In this document: positions 24,842 through 33,508 of the stretch, piece after piece
Position numbering within the stretch: the first letter of the stretch is position 1
Layout: the number at the start of each line of letters is the position of its first letter
From: Microbacterium sp. B35-30
GTDB taxonomy: Bacteria > Actinomycetota > Actinomycetes > Actinomycetales > Microbacteriaceae
NCBI RefSeq assembly: GCF_010634855.1
Contig: NZ_MWLQ01000018.1
Coordinates: 124,001 to 188,000, forward strand
Direction of reading: 5' to 3'
Length of the DNA stretch: 64,000 nucleotides
Position numbers and translations under genes: made by a program
Notes under the pieces: model-generated
Databases searched by the model: none
What the model was told of the DNA's origin: nothing
The model's input: the letters and a program-made list of their open reading frames with translations, nothing else

Positions 24842-25471
24842 ATGTCAAGCACATCGTCGCGGCCGCGCACCCGCAAGGCCCCCGCCGAGCGCGCCGCCGA
24901 GATCGTCGGCGCCGCGACCGCGATCGCGCGCGAACACGGCCTCAGCGCGCTCACCCTCCGCGCCGTCGCGGAGCGGGCGGGGGTCGCTTCGGGCCTGGTC
25001 GCGCACTACCAGCCGTCCATGGACGACCTCATCGCCCGCGTGTACGCCGACCTCGTCGAGGAGGAGGTGCGCGAGGTCGAGCAGGTCGTCGACGCTCTCG
25101 CCGACCCGGCCGAGCGGCTCGGCGCCGTCATCGACACACTGATGGACGGCACGCGCGACGAGCTGACCGTCGTCTGGGTCGAGGGTTGGGCGATGGCCCG
25201 CCGCAACGAGCCCCTGGCTCTCGCCGTGCGCGCGCAGATGCAGCGCTGGCAGTCGCTGGTCGAGGGCATCGTGACGGACGGATGCCGCACCGGCGCTTTC
25301 TCGACGACCGAGCCCGGCGAGGTGGCGTGGGAGCTCATCGGCATGATCGACGGGCTCAACGCCCAGTCGCTGGCGCGCGGCGCCGACACGACGCGCTTCG
25401 CTGTGCGCACCGCTCGTGCCGCCGAGGCGCTCGTGGGGGCGCGCCCCGGATCGGTGCCGGTCGGCGCATGA
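24842..25471 (+). CDS. TetR-family regulator of the amidase/deiminase cluster
   Basis: A 209-residue TetR/AcrR protein. The helix-turn-helix is LSALTLRAVAERAGVASGLVAHYQPSMDDLI (about 36-66), and the C-terminal part is BetI-like with many conserved Glu and Arg. It starts a plus-strand operon with a phosphotransferase (4-nt overlap) and an M23 peptidase. The palindrome between it and the agmatine deiminase gene suggests that it controls both directions in response to an amine. No ribosome site is obvious; the start lies 9 nt after a -10-like box. Confidence 0.88.
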   Translation: MSSTSSRPRTRKAPAERAAEIVGAATAIAREHGLSALTLRAVAERAGVASGLVAHYQPSMDDLIARVYADLVEEEVREVEQVVDALADPAERLGAVIDTLMDGTRDELTVVWVEGWAMARRNEPLALAVRAQMQRWQSLVEGIVTDGCRTGAFSTTEPGEVAWELIGMIDGLNAQSLARGADTTRFAVRTARAAEALVGARPGSVPVGA

Positions 25472-26403
25472 GCCGCGTCCAGTGGCACGAGATCCCTCCT
25501 CCGCTCCGCGCGGCGATCGAAGGCGTGCTCGGTGAGCCGATCGTGGCGGCGCACTCGCAGTCCGGCGGATACTCGCCGGGGTCGGCCGACCGCGTCGTCA
25601 CCGCGTCCGGCCGTCGCGCCTTCGTCAAGAGCGCCGGACTCTCGGTCAACCCCGATACGCCCGGCATCCACCGCGCCGAGGCCGCCGTCACCGCATCGCT
25701 TCCGGCGGCGATCCCCGCCCCCGCGCTCCTCGGCTTCGTCGAGCACGAGGACTGGGTCGCGCTGGTGCTCGAAGACGTCGAGGCGCGGCATCCGTCCACC
25801 CCCTGGCAGCCCCGGGAACTGGAGGCCGTCCTGGACGCCCTTCACGTCATGGGATCCACGCCGCTGCCTCCCGAGACCGCCGTGTCCGAGCTGCCCGACG
25901 CGATCGCGGGCGACGCCGAGCTTTGGCGAGGCATCGACACCTCGACGCTGCCGCCGCTGCCGCGCGGCCTCGACGACTTCGTCCGGTCACGCCATGAGGA
26001 GCTGACGGATGCCGCGGCCCGCGCCGTCGCGGACGTCCGGGGCGACCGGCTCGTGCACTTCGACACGCGCGCCGACAACATCCTGCTGCGCGAGGACGGC
26101 TCCGTGGTGTTCGTGGACTGGCCGTGGGGTGCGCGGGGCGTGCCGTGGTTCGACGCGCTGTCGCTGCTCATCAACGTCCGGTTCTACGACCCGCACGCCG
26201 ACATCGAGGGCATCGTCTCGCGGCATCCGGTCTTCCACGGTATGGCCGCGGATGCCGCGACGCGGGTGCTCGCCGGGTTTGCCGGGCTGTTCCTCGGCTC
26301 GTCGCTGCGGCCCGATCCGCCCAGCATGCCGACGCTGCGGGGGTTCCAGCGCGATCAGGCGGTCGTGACGCTGGACTGGGTGCGCGAACGCTGGGAGGGT
26401 TGA
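25468..26403 (+). CDS. Aminoglycoside phosphotransferase-fold kinase
   Basis: A 311-residue protein of the APH/choline-kinase fold. The Brenner motif HFDTRADNILL (catalytic Asp near 199) and the metal-binding VVFVDWPWGARGVPWFD (Asp near 218) are intact. The N-lobe has SGGYSPGSADRVV as a nucleotide loop and a Lys in RAFVKSAG. Members phosphorylate small hydroxyl-bearing molecules; this does not show antibiotic resistance. The ATG overlaps the TetR stop (ATGA). Its operon position links it to the amine-related cluster, but the substrate is unknown. Confidence 0.82.
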   Translation: MSRVQWHEIPPPLRAAIEGVLGEPIVAAHSQSGGYSPGSADRVVTASGRRAFVKSAGLSVNPDTPGIHRAEAAVTASLPAAIPAPALLGFVEHEDWVALVLEDVEARHPSTPWQPRELEAVLDALHVMGSTPLPPETAVSELPDAIAGDAELWRGIDTSTLPPLPRGLDDFVRSRHEELTDAAARAVADVRGDRLVHFDTRADNILLREDGSVVFVDWPWGARGVPWFDALSLLINVRFYDPHADIEGIVSRHPVFHGMAADAATRVLAGFAGLFLGSSLRPDPPSMPTLRGFQRDQAVVTLDWVRERWEG

Positions 26404-26408
26404 GACCC

Positions 26409-27122
26409 GTGGGCGAGCTCGATGATCCGATGGTGGTGGAGTTCCCACTGCGCGGGGACGGGTGGATGGCCGTCACGACGCCGGCCGCCCGCATTCCGAG
26501 CCACGGGGTCGACATCCTCGGGCAGCGGTACGCGTTCGACTTCGTCAAGGTCGACGACCGCCCGGGCGTGCACGTGCACCCCGCCTCGACCTTCACCGCC
26601 TCCACTGTGGGTGGGCGCACCGACGAGTGCTACGCGTGGAACGCGCGGATTCACGCGCCGTTCGACGCCGAGGTGGTCGCGGCCTCCGACGGCGTCCACG
26701 AGCGGCGTTGGATCAACCCGTTCCGCGAGGTCGCGCGCATGGTGTGGAACGGCATGACCTTCCGTCCCGGCAGGATTCCGGCCATCCTCGGCAACCACGT
26801 GATCCTGCGTGCCGGCGACGTGTACGCGGGCTTCGCGCATCTCAGGCCGGGGAGCGTGCGGGTGCGAGTGGGCGAAAGGGTCGCGGCGGGCGACCTGCTC
26901 GGCAACGTGGGTCACACCGGCAACTCGACCTCACCGCACCTGCACTTCCAGCTCATGGACTCGGCCGACCTCATGAATGCGAGGGGCGTCCCGTGTGCGT
27001 TCGCCGCCTACGATGTGCGGGCCGACGACGGTTCGTGGACGCGCGTGGCGCGCGGCATCCCGGGCTCTCGTGAGCGCATCCGCTTCATCGATGCCGGCAC
27101 GCGCGGCGGCACGGCCGTGTAG
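26409..27122 (+). CDS. M23-family peptidase domain protein
   Basis: A 237-residue protein with an M23 (LytM/lysostaphin) core. SHGVDILGQRYAFDFV supplies the first His/Asp, YAGFAHLRPGSVRVRVGERV is the beta-hairpin core, and GNVGHTGNSTSPHLHFQLMD contains the HxH zinc motif. There is no signal peptide or membrane helix, which is odd for a cell-wall hydrolase and suggests a cytoplasmic or non-enzymatic role. The start is GTG at 26409 with GGGAGG 9 nt upstream; an ATG at 26430 is the alternative. It closes the TetR-kinase operon. Confidence 0.8.
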   Translation: MGELDDPMVVEFPLRGDGWMAVTTPAARIPSHGVDILGQRYAFDFVKVDDRPGVHVHPASTFTASTVGGRTDECYAWNARIHAPFDAEVVAASDGVHERRWINPFREVARMVWNGMTFRPGRIPAILGNHVILRAGDVYAGFAHLRPGSVRVRVGERVAAGDLLGNVGHTGNSTSPHLHFQLMDSADLMNARGVPCAFAAYDVRADDGSWTRVARGIPGSRERIRFIDAGTRGGTAV

Positions 27123-27207
27123 CGATACCGCCTCCCGCTTCCCGCCGCAAGCCCCCTCCGCCCGACCTCGAACCGCCGTACTTTCGGGGCAGCGAAGGGA
27201 GCAGACC

Positions 27208-27426
27208 ATGAGCAACCCCACCCCGTACCTCGGCCCGATCGGCGACGACGACGACACGGTGCGCGATGACAGCGCCCGCGACGACGGTGACGGCATCCTC
27301 GACCCGGTCCTCGACGACGACGATCGACCGCTCGATCCCGACCTCGACGACGACCAGCTCGACAGCGCCGCTGCCGATGAGCGGGCGGCGACCGAGGGCA
27401 CCCTCGACGTCGACGATCGCCCGTGA
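27208..27426 (+). CDS. Small, extremely acidic protein
   Basis: A 72-residue protein of which more than a third is Asp or Glu, with runs such as GDDDDTVRDD and VLDDDDRPLDPDLDDDQLD. It has no Cys, no hydrophobic core and must be disordered. GAAGGGA lies 9 nt before the ATG. Similar short acidic proteins occur in actinobacteria without assigned function. It is a standalone gene between the M23 and aldo/keto reductase genes. Confidence 0.6.
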   Translation: MSNPTPYLGPIGDDDDTVRDDSARDDGDGILDPVLDDDDRPLDPDLDDDQLDSAAADERAATEGTLDVDDRP

Positions 27427-27496
27427 CGCCGCGCGCCGGTCGCGTGCCGGCACGCCGCGATAGCCCGAGGGTGGAACACAGGGCCAGGATGGAGTC

Positions 27497-28330
27497 ATGA
27501 ACGCCATCCCCACCGTGATCCTCAACGACGGCGCCTGGTTTCCGGAACTCGGGCTCGGCACGTACAACCTGCGTGGCGAGGAGGGGATCGATGCCATCGT
27601 CGCCGCCATCGAGGACGGCTACCGCCTGATCGACACCGCCGTCAACTACGAGAACGAGCGCGAGGTCGGAGAGGCCGTCCGCCGCAGCGGAGTCGACCGT
27701 GACAAGCTTCTCGTCACCTCCAAGATCCCGGGTCGGCACCACGGCCGGCAGCAGGCCGTCGACAGCATCAAGGGATCGCTCGACGTGATGGGCCTGGAGC
27801 GCATCGATCTCCAGCTGATCCATTGGCCCAACCCCAGCGTCGGCCGGTACGTCGACACGTGGCGCGGCATGATCGAGGCACGCGACCAGGGTCTCGTCCG
27901 GTCGATCGGCGTCTCGAACTTCACCGAGGACCACCTCACCGAGCTCATCGAAGAGACCGGCGTCGTGCCCGCCGTGAACCAGGTGGAACTGCACCCGTAC
28001 TTCCCGCAGGAAGCGCTGCGCACCTTCCACAAGACGCACGGCATCCGCACCGAGAGCTGGAGCCCGCTCGCCCGCCGCAGTGAGCTGCTGACCGAGCAGG
28101 TCATCCACGAGCTCGCCACCATCCACGACGTCACTCCGACGCAGGTCGTGCTGCGCTGGCACACGCAGCTCGGCAGCACCCCGATCCCGAAGTCCGCCGA
28201 TCCCGACCGCCAGCGTGAGAACGCCGACGTGTTCGGCTTCACGCTCACCGACGACGAGGTGGCCGCGGTGTCCGCGCTCGAGCGCGGGCGGCTCTGGGAC
28301 GGCGATCCCCTCACCCACGAAGAGATGTGA
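27497..28330 (+). CDS. Aldo/keto reductase
   Basis: A 277-residue NADPH-dependent (beta/alpha)8-barrel reductase of the AKR superfamily. The catalytic tetrad is visible: Asp46 in RLIDTAVNY, Tyr51 in NYENE, Lys76 in VTSKIPG and His109 in LIHWPNP. The cofactor-binding tail has IPKSADPDRQRENADVFGF. It resembles AKR5-like 2,5-diketo-D-gluconate reductases, which act on many aldehydes. It is a single gene ending in a very long hairpin. Confidence 0.92.
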   Translation: MNAIPTVILNDGAWFPELGLGTYNLRGEEGIDAIVAAIEDGYRLIDTAVNYENEREVGEAVRRSGVDRDKLLVTSKIPGRHHGRQQAVDSIKGSLDVMGLERIDLQLIHWPNPSVGRYVDTWRGMIEARDQGLVRSIGVSNFTEDHLTELIEETGVVPAVNQVELHPYFPQEALRTFHKTHGIRTESWSPLARRSELLTEQVIHELATIHDVTPTQVVLRWHTQLGSTPIPKSADPDRQRENADVFGFTLTDDEVAAVSALERGRLWDGDPLTHEEM

Positions 28331-28353
28331 GCGCGGCATCCGCTCGCCCCTCG

Positions 28354-28416
28354 GGAATCGCGAAAGGGTATGTTTCCGCACGCGGACGCCGCGGAAACAC
28401 ACCCTTTCGCGATTCC
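28354..28416. terminator. Long bidirectional hairpin, 26-bp arms
   Basis: Arms at 28354-28379 and 28391-28416 pair at 25 of 26 positions with an 11-nt loop, between the convergent aldo/keto reductase and oxidoreductase genes. The arm begins GGAATCGCGAAAGGGT. It is much longer than termination requires. Confidence 0.75.
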
Positions 28417-28436
28417 AGCTGTGAGCCGCGCGGGCG

Positions 28437-29183
28437 TCACGCGTCGGGAAGGGCGCCGAGCCACTCCGTGAAGGTCTGCGTGCCCCGCAGTGCGCCGGCG
28501 CCGGGCAGCAGGGCGCCGGAGCGGAACGCGCGACCGAGGGTGCCCGGCGTGTTCACGACCGGCAGCGGCGCGCGGTAGCCGATCGCGTGGGCGTACCTGC
28601 GCACCATGTCGGCGAGGCTCTCCTCCCGCGGACCGCCGAGGTCGGTGGTCCGGCCGCCCGGGCCACGCTCCGCGAGGTCGACGAGGTGCGCGGCCACCTC
28701 GCGCACCGCGACGGGCTGCACGCGTCCCGACGGTGCGACGTGCGCGCCCGCGTGGCTGCGGTGGAACATCATCGCCGCGTACTCGTGGAACTGCGTCGTC
28801 CGCAGGATCGTCCAAGGGATGTCGCCGCCGGCCACCAGCCGCTCCTGCACGAGCTTGCCCGCGTAGTAGCCGTCGGGGGCGGTCTCGGCCCCGACGATCG
28901 TCAGCGCGAGATGGTGCGGCACGCCCGCTGCGCGCTCGGCCGCGAGGAGGTTCTTGGTCGCTCCGGCGAAGAACATCACCGAGACGTCGGGCTTCGCCGT
29001 CACGACGTTCGTGACGTCGATCACCGCGTCGACCCCATCGAGCGCGCCCGCAAGGCCGGCGCCGCTCAAGAGCTCCACGCCGGTCCGCCGCGACAGCACC
29101 GTGACCTCGTGGCCGCGCTCGCGCCCGACCGCGGCGACCTGCGCGCCGGTCATCCCTGTGCCGCCGGCGATGGCGAGTCTCAC
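28437..29183 (-). CDS. NmrA-like NAD(P)-binding oxidoreductase, copy 1
   Basis: A 248-residue atypical SDR. The dinucleotide motif VRLAIAGGTGMTGAQV starts the protein, followed by VLSRRTGVELLSG, DAVIDVTNV and YYAGKLVQERLV. It is clearly paralogous to the gene at 29411-30154 (shared YYAGKL, PWTILR.TQFHE and QTF..WL motifs). The start is GTG at 29183 with AGGAGG 6 nt upstream. Such NAD-dependent epimerase/NmrA genes are the usual neighbours of ECF41 sigma factors, one of which lies divergent just beyond copy 2. Confidence 0.85.
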   Translation of the reverse strand: MRLAIAGGTGMTGAQVAAVGRERGHEVTVLSRRTGVELLSGAGLAGALDGVDAVIDVTNVVTAKPDVSVMFFAGATKNLLAAERAAGVPHHLALTIVGAETAPDGYYAGKLVQERLVAGGDIPWTILRTTQFHEYAAMMFHRSHAGAHVAPSGRVQPVAVREVAAHLVDLAERGPGGRTTDLGGPREESLADMVRRYAHAIGYRAPLPVVNTPGTLGRAFRSGALLPGAGALRGTQTFTEWLGALPDA

Positions 29184-29294
29184 GGATCCTCCTGCGCGTA
29201 TCGACGGGCTCGGGGTCTCGGCCCTGACTCCGGGGGGCGAGTCACGCCCAGCGTATCCGCACCGGAGAAGGCTGATCAGGCCCGCGAGGTACGA

Positions 29295-29336
29295 GCGGCT
29301 CGTGCCCGCTCGGGGGAGAGTACGGGCACGAGCCGC
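29295..29336 (-). terminator. Terminator between the paralogous oxidoreductases
   Basis: Perfect 14-bp stem GCGGCTCGTGCCCG / CGGGCACGAGCCGC with a 14-nt loop, 3' of copy 2 and 5' of copy 1 on the minus strand. Confidence 0.75.
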
Positions 29337-29410
29337 CCACGCGGTCGGTGCGACGAGCGCACCGTCCCCGACCGGGAGAGGGCGCCGCCCCTCAACTGGA
29401 TACGCGTGCG

Positions 29411-30154
29411 TCAGCCGAGCTCGCGCAGCCAGTCGGCGAACGTCTGCGTCGCGAGCACCGCGGCGCTGCCCGGCAGGGCGAGGCCCGCGCGCATCGCCTT
29501 CATCTGCGCACCCGGCAGGCTCACCGAGGGGATCCACCCGCCGCGGCCGGTGCGGCGCGCGTACGCCTTCACCATCTCGTCGAGCGCCTCCTCCCGCGGC
29601 CCGGCGAGATCGGCCGCCCGGCCCTGCGGCGCACCGGCAGCGAGCGTCGCGAGGTGCGCGCCGACATCGCGCGCGGCGATCGGCTGCACGCGACCCCGCG
29701 GGGCGACGTGCAGGGGGCCCAGCTTCGCGCGGTCGAAGAGCTGCCCGGCGAACTCATGGAACTGCGTCGCCCGCAGGATCGTCCACGGAACGTCCGCGGC
29801 CTCGACCACGCGCTCTTGCGCGAGCTTGCCGGCGTAGTAGTCGTGCGGCATCCGGTCGATCCCGACGATCGACAGCAGCACGAGGTGGGACACACCCGCA
29901 CGTGCGGCCGCCGCCACGAGGTTGCCCGTCGCCGTCTCGAAGAATCGGATCGCCGCTTCCGCCGACAGCGTGGTGACGTTGGCGACGTCCACCACGGCGT
30001 CGACCCCGCCGAGCGCGGCATCGAGTCCCTCTCCGGTGGTGAGGTCGACCCCGGTGCGGCGGCTCAGCGGGACGGCGTCATGCCCGTCCGCGCGCAGTGC
30101 CTCCACGACCCGGCTTCCGACGACACCCGTGCCTCCGGCGACAACGACCCTCAT
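29411..30154 (-). CDS. NmrA-like NAD(P)-binding oxidoreductase, copy 2
   Basis: A 247-residue atypical SDR with MRVVVAGGTGVVGSRV at the N-terminus, DAVVDVANV, PHDYYAGKLAQERVV, PWTILRATQFHEF and a C-terminal TQTFADWLREL. GAGGAG lies 8 nt before the ATG. It is divergent from an ECF41-type sigma factor gene (126 bp between starts). In the ECF41 group the divergent carboxymuconolactone decarboxylase, oxidoreductase or epimerase (COE) gene is normally the sigma factor's own target, and a matching promoter can be proposed. Confidence 0.87.
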   Translation of the reverse strand: MRVVVAGGTGVVGSRVVEALRADGHDAVPLSRRTGVDLTTGEGLDAALGGVDAVVDVANVTTLSAEAAIRFFETATGNLVAAAARAGVSHLVLLSIVGIDRMPHDYYAGKLAQERVVEAADVPWTILRATQFHEFAGQLFDRAKLGPLHVAPRGRVQPIAARDVGAHLATLAAGAPQGRAADLAGPREEALDEMVKAYARRTGRGGWIPSVSLPGAQMKAMRAGLALPGSAAVLATQTFADWLRELG

Positions 30155-30201
30155 GACCTCACTCCTCTCGCCCCGCGACGTGCGGAAGCTCCCGACATTC
30201 C

Positions 30202-30229
30202 GACGACGCGAGGCGCCAGAATGTGAGCA
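30202..30229 (-). promoter_or_regulatory. Candidate ECF41-type promoter
   Basis: On the minus strand TGCTCACA (30222-30229) is followed after 16 bp by CGTC (30202-30205). ECF41 promoters described in other bacteria have a TGTCACA-like -35 and a CGTC -10. It lies about 50 bp before the copy-2 oxidoreductase start. The -35 match is imperfect. Confidence 0.4.
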
Positions 30230-30280
30230 CGCCGGACCGCCGGCTGCGCGAAGCCTTTTCCCACACCCGAAAGCGAGCGG

Positions 30281-31162
30281 ATGCCCCTCACCGACGAGAT
30301 CGAGAGCGAGCGGCGGTCGCTGCTCGGCCTGTGCTACCGCCTGCTCGGTACGGTCGCCGACGCCGAGGATGCCGTGCAGGAGACCTACGTCCGCTGGTTG
30401 CGCCTCTCCGACGAGGAGCGGACCGCGATCCGCGCTCCCGGGGCCTGGCTCACGCGGGTCGCCGGGCGCGTGTGCCTCGACATGCTCGGATCGGCACGCG
30501 CCCGCCGCGAACGGTACGTCGGCGAGTGGCTGCCCGAACCGGTGCCCGACGGCTCTCCGCTCGCGGCATCCGTGTCCGTGGATCCGATCGAGCACGTCAC
30601 GCGCGACGAGTCCGTTTCGATGGCGCTGCTGGTGCTGCTCGAGTCGCTCAGCCCCGCGCAGCGCGTCGCCTTCGTGATGCACGACGTCTTCGGCGTGCCG
30701 TTCGGCGAGATCTCCGACACGGTGGGCCGCAGTCCCGACGCGGTGCGGCAGCTGGCATCGCAGGCCCGGCGCCAGGTGAGGGAGCAGCGCGCGGGCACGG
30801 CCTCGCGCGAGCAGCACGACGCCGTCGCCCGCGCCTTCGCCGCCGCGACGATGACGGGCGATCTGGAGGCGCTCGTGGCGGTGCTCGATCCTGACGTGGT
30901 GCTGCGCTCCGACGGCGGCGGGCGGGCGTCGGCGGCGCTGCGTCCGGTGCGCGGCGCCGACCGCGTGTCGCGTTTCCTCCTCGGGCTGCCGCGCCTCGAG
31001 CCCGACGCGGTGATGGACGGCGTCGAGATGCCCGACGGCCTCGGCTTCCTCGCGACGCTCCACGACCTGCCCAGCGCGGTGTTCTCGCTCGACGTGGGCG
31101 GCGACCGCATCACCGCCGTCTACATCATGCGCAACCCGGACAAGCTCACCCAGTGGACCTGA
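30281..31162 (+). CDS. ECF41/SigJ-type RNA polymerase sigma factor
   Basis: A 293-residue sigma factor. Region 2 (about 8-75) has LLGLCYRLLGTVADAEDAVQETYVRW, and region 4 (about 115-170) has LSPAQRVAFVMHDVFGVPFGEISDTVGRSPDAVRQLASQARR. The C-terminal extension (about 180-293) is a SnoaL/NTF2-like domain that in ECF41 factors modulates activity, replacing an anti-sigma factor. The family DxDG motif in the linker is not obvious here, though VDPIEHV sits in that place. It is divergent from NmrA-like oxidoreductases, the usual context. The ATG at 30281 has GAAAGCG upstream, a weak ribosome site. Confidence 0.9.
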   Translation: MPLTDEIESERRSLLGLCYRLLGTVADAEDAVQETYVRWLRLSDEERTAIRAPGAWLTRVAGRVCLDMLGSARARRERYVGEWLPEPVPDGSPLAASVSVDPIEHVTRDESVSMALLVLLESLSPAQRVAFVMHDVFGVPFGEISDTVGRSPDAVRQLASQARRQVREQRAGTASREQHDAVARAFAAATMTGDLEALVAVLDPDVVLRSDGGGRASAALRPVRGADRVSRFLLGLPRLEPDAVMDGVEMPDGLGFLATLHDLPSAVFSLDVGGDRITAVYIMRNPDKLTQWT

Positions 31163-31192
31163 GGTCCCGCCGTACCGACCCCGCGGGTCGAT

Positions 31193-31198
31193 TAGCGT
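31193..31198 (+). promoter_or_regulatory. -10 box, leaderless S9 peptidase gene
   Basis: TAGCGT, 6 nt before the ATG at 31205; no ribosome site. Confidence 0.55.
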
Positions 31199-31204
31199 GG
31201 ATCC

Positions 31205-33364
31205 ATGGCGACGCCCACCGACTCCACGCCCTTCGACTCGCTGACCGACTACATCGCGCTTCCCCGTGTGGAGGCGCTCGCCCTCTCTCCCGACGGGCGC
31301 ACCGCCGTGCTCACGGTGGCGGCGCTCAAGAAGGACGGCACCGGCTACGAGCGGGCACTGTGGGCGGTGCCCGCGACCGGCGGGGGGACGCCGCGCCGGC
31401 TGACGCGGTCGGCCAAGGGCGAGGCGGGTGCCGCGTTCACCGCGAGTGGCGACATCCTGTTCGTGTCGGCGCGGCCCGACTCCGAGGGTGAAGCCGACGA
31501 CGAGTCCGGCCAGCTGTGGCTGCTTCCGGCGGCCGGCGGCGAAGCCCGCCCGGTGACGCGACTGGCAGGCGGCGTCGACGCCATCGCGGCGACCGCCGAG
31601 GCCTCGGACCGCGTCGTGATCTCGGCCTCCCTCCTTCCCTGTGGCGACACGCTCGAGAGCGAGGCGGCGCTGCGCGCGAAGCGCAAGGAGAAGAAGGTGT
31701 CGGCCATCCTGCACGACACCTACCCGGTGCGCTTCTGGGACCACGACCTCGGACCGGCCGAGCCGCACCTGCTGTCGATCGACGTCGACGCCCTCGAGGA
31801 CACCATCGCCGCCCTGGTCGACGAAGCAGCCGCCGAAGTCGCGGCTGCGCAGGAAGAGGCCGCGCAGGATGCCGCACCCGGCGCGGACGTCGACGCTGCG
31901 GCATCCGCCACCGAAGACAAGCCGTACCCGGCCACGCTGCCCCGTCCGCGCGACCTCACTCCGAGGCCGGGTCGCTCAGCCGACCACGCCGAAGCGGCGC
32001 TCACCCCCGACGGCGCGACGCTGATCGCATCCATCGAGCAGCGCGAGCAGCGCGCGGGCCGCCGCGTCATCGTGGCGATCGACACCGCCACCGGCGAGCG
32101 CACGATCCTGTTCGACGAGGTCGACGTCGACTACGAGATGCCGGCTGTGAGCCACGACGGTACGCGCCTCGCGTACCTGCGCACGGTCAAGAGCACTCCC
32201 GCCGCCCCCACCGATTACGAGGTGTGGGTGGCCGACATCGACGGTGGCGGCGCCCGGCGCATCGTCGCCGATTGGGATCGCTGGGCGTCGTCGCTGGCGT
32301 TCGCCGCCGACGACTCGGCACTCATCGCCACCGCCGACGACGACGGCCGCGGACCCGTGTTCCGGCTCCCGCTGGACGGCGGCACAGCCGTGCGGCTCAC
32401 GGACGACGATTTCGCGTACTCCGGCGTCGCAGTCGACCGCACGACGGGCGACCTCGTCGCGCTGCGCTCGTCGTGGGTCGTGCCGCCGCATCCTGTCCGC
32501 ATCTCCCTGGACGGCACCACGACTCCGCTCGCGACGCCCGCGGCGAGCCCCACCGCACCCGGCTCGATCACCGAGGTCGAGGCGACCGCCGAGGACGGCG
32601 CCCGCGTGCGCGGCTGGCTGCTGCTGCCCGACGGAGCGTCGGCCGATGCGCCGGCACCGCTGCTGCTCTGGATCCACGGCGGTCCGCTCAACAGCTGGAA
32701 CGCCTGGAGCTGGCGCTGGGCGCCGCTGCTCGCCGTCGCCCGAGGCTACGCCGTCCTGCTGCCGGATCCGGGGCTCTCCACCGGCTACGGCCTGGACTTC
32801 ATCGCGCGCGGCTGGAACAGCTGGGGCGACAAGCCCTACACGGACCTGCTCGCGATCACCGACGCCGTCGAGGCCCGCGACGACATCGACCAGACCCGCA
32901 CGGCGGCGATGGGCGGCTCGTTCGGCGGCTACATGGCCAACTGGGTCGCGGGGCACACCGACCGCTTCCGGGCGATCGTGACGCACGCGAGCCTGTGGGC
33001 CCTCGACCAGTTCGCCGGCACCACCGACAGCTCCGAGTACTGGCAGCGGATCTTCACGCCCGAGGCGATGATCGAGCACTCGCCGCACCGGTTCGTGCGC
33101 GACATCCGCACCCCGCTCCTCGTCGTGCACGGCGACAAGGACTACCGCGTGCCGATCGGGGAGGGGCTGCGACTGTGGTCGGAGCTCGCCGAACACCACG
33201 CCGACGAAGGGGGGCGCATGCCGCACCGCTTCCTGTACTTCCCCGACGAGAACCATTGGGTGCTCAAGCCTCAGCACGCCGTCATCTGGTACGAGACGGT
33301 GTTCGCGTTCCTCGCCGAGCATGTGCGCGGCGAGGAGTTCGAGCGGCCCGAGCTCCTGGGCTGA
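31205..33364 (+). CDS. S9-family prolyl oligopeptidase-like peptidase
   Basis: A 719-residue serine peptidase. The N-terminal two thirds (about 15-440) form a beta-propeller (WD40/PD40-like) with LALSPDG and LTPDGATLI repeats and an Ala/Glu-rich insertion near 210-240. The C-terminal catalytic domain (about 450-719) has LLWIHGGPLNSWNAWSWRWAPLL, the nucleophile GGSFGGYMANW, the Asp in VVHGDKDYRVP and the His in DENHWVL. This resembles acylaminoacyl/dipeptidyl peptidases of S9C. There is no signal peptide, so it is cytoplasmic, probably in peptide turnover. The gene is leaderless and ends at a long hairpin. Confidence 0.93.
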   Translation: MATPTDSTPFDSLTDYIALPRVEALALSPDGRTAVLTVAALKKDGTGYERALWAVPATGGGTPRRLTRSAKGEAGAAFTASGDILFVSARPDSEGEADDESGQLWLLPAAGGEARPVTRLAGGVDAIAATAEASDRVVISASLLPCGDTLESEAALRAKRKEKKVSAILHDTYPVRFWDHDLGPAEPHLLSIDVDALEDTIAALVDEAAAEVAAAQEEAAQDAAPGADVDAAASATEDKPYPATLPRPRDLTPRPGRSADHAEAALTPDGATLIASIEQREQRAGRRVIVAIDTATGERTILFDEVDVDYEMPAVSHDGTRLAYLRTVKSTPAAPTDYEVWVADIDGGGARRIVADWDRWASSLAFAADDSALIATADDDGRGPVFRLPLDGGTAVRLTDDDFAYSGVAVDRTTGDLVALRSSWVVPPHPVRISLDGTTTPLATPAASPTAPGSITEVEATAEDGARVRGWLLLPDGASADAPAPLLLWIHGGPLNSWNAWSWRWAPLLAVARGYAVLLPDPGLSTGYGLDFIARGWNSWGDKPYTDLLAITDAVEARDDIDQTRTAAMGGSFGGYMANWVAGHTDRFRAIVTHASLWALDQFAGTTDSSEYWQRIFTPEAMIEHSPHRFVRDIRTPLLVVHGDKDYRVPIGEGLRLWSELAEHHADEGGRMPHRFLYFPDENHWVLKPQHAVIWYETVFAFLAEHVRGEEFERPELLG

Positions 33365-33398
33365 CGTGCTTCGTCCCCGCCCGAGCCGGAGTTTCCGG

Positions 33399-33466
33399 TG
33401 CGAAAAGACGGGCCGGTGACGGATGCCGCCGCGCGGCGTGTCGGGTGACCGACCCGTCTTTTCGCA
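33399..33466. terminator. Long bidirectional hairpin, 22-bp arms
   Basis: Arms at 33399-33420 and 33445-33466 (starting TGCGAAAAGACGGG) pair at 20 of 22 positions; the loop contains GGATGCCGCC and a small inner stem. It lies between the convergent S9 peptidase and siderophore-interacting protein genes. Confidence 0.75.
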
Positions 33467-33508
33467 ACGGGGAGTGGGCCGGGTCTGCAGGGGAAGAGGC
33501 GCGCCGGC

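Noticed and set aside
25468..26403. Aminoglycoside resistance gene
   Set aside because: The kinase fold is present, but APH-fold proteins act on many small molecules. Nothing supports an antibiotic as substrate and no mobile element is near.
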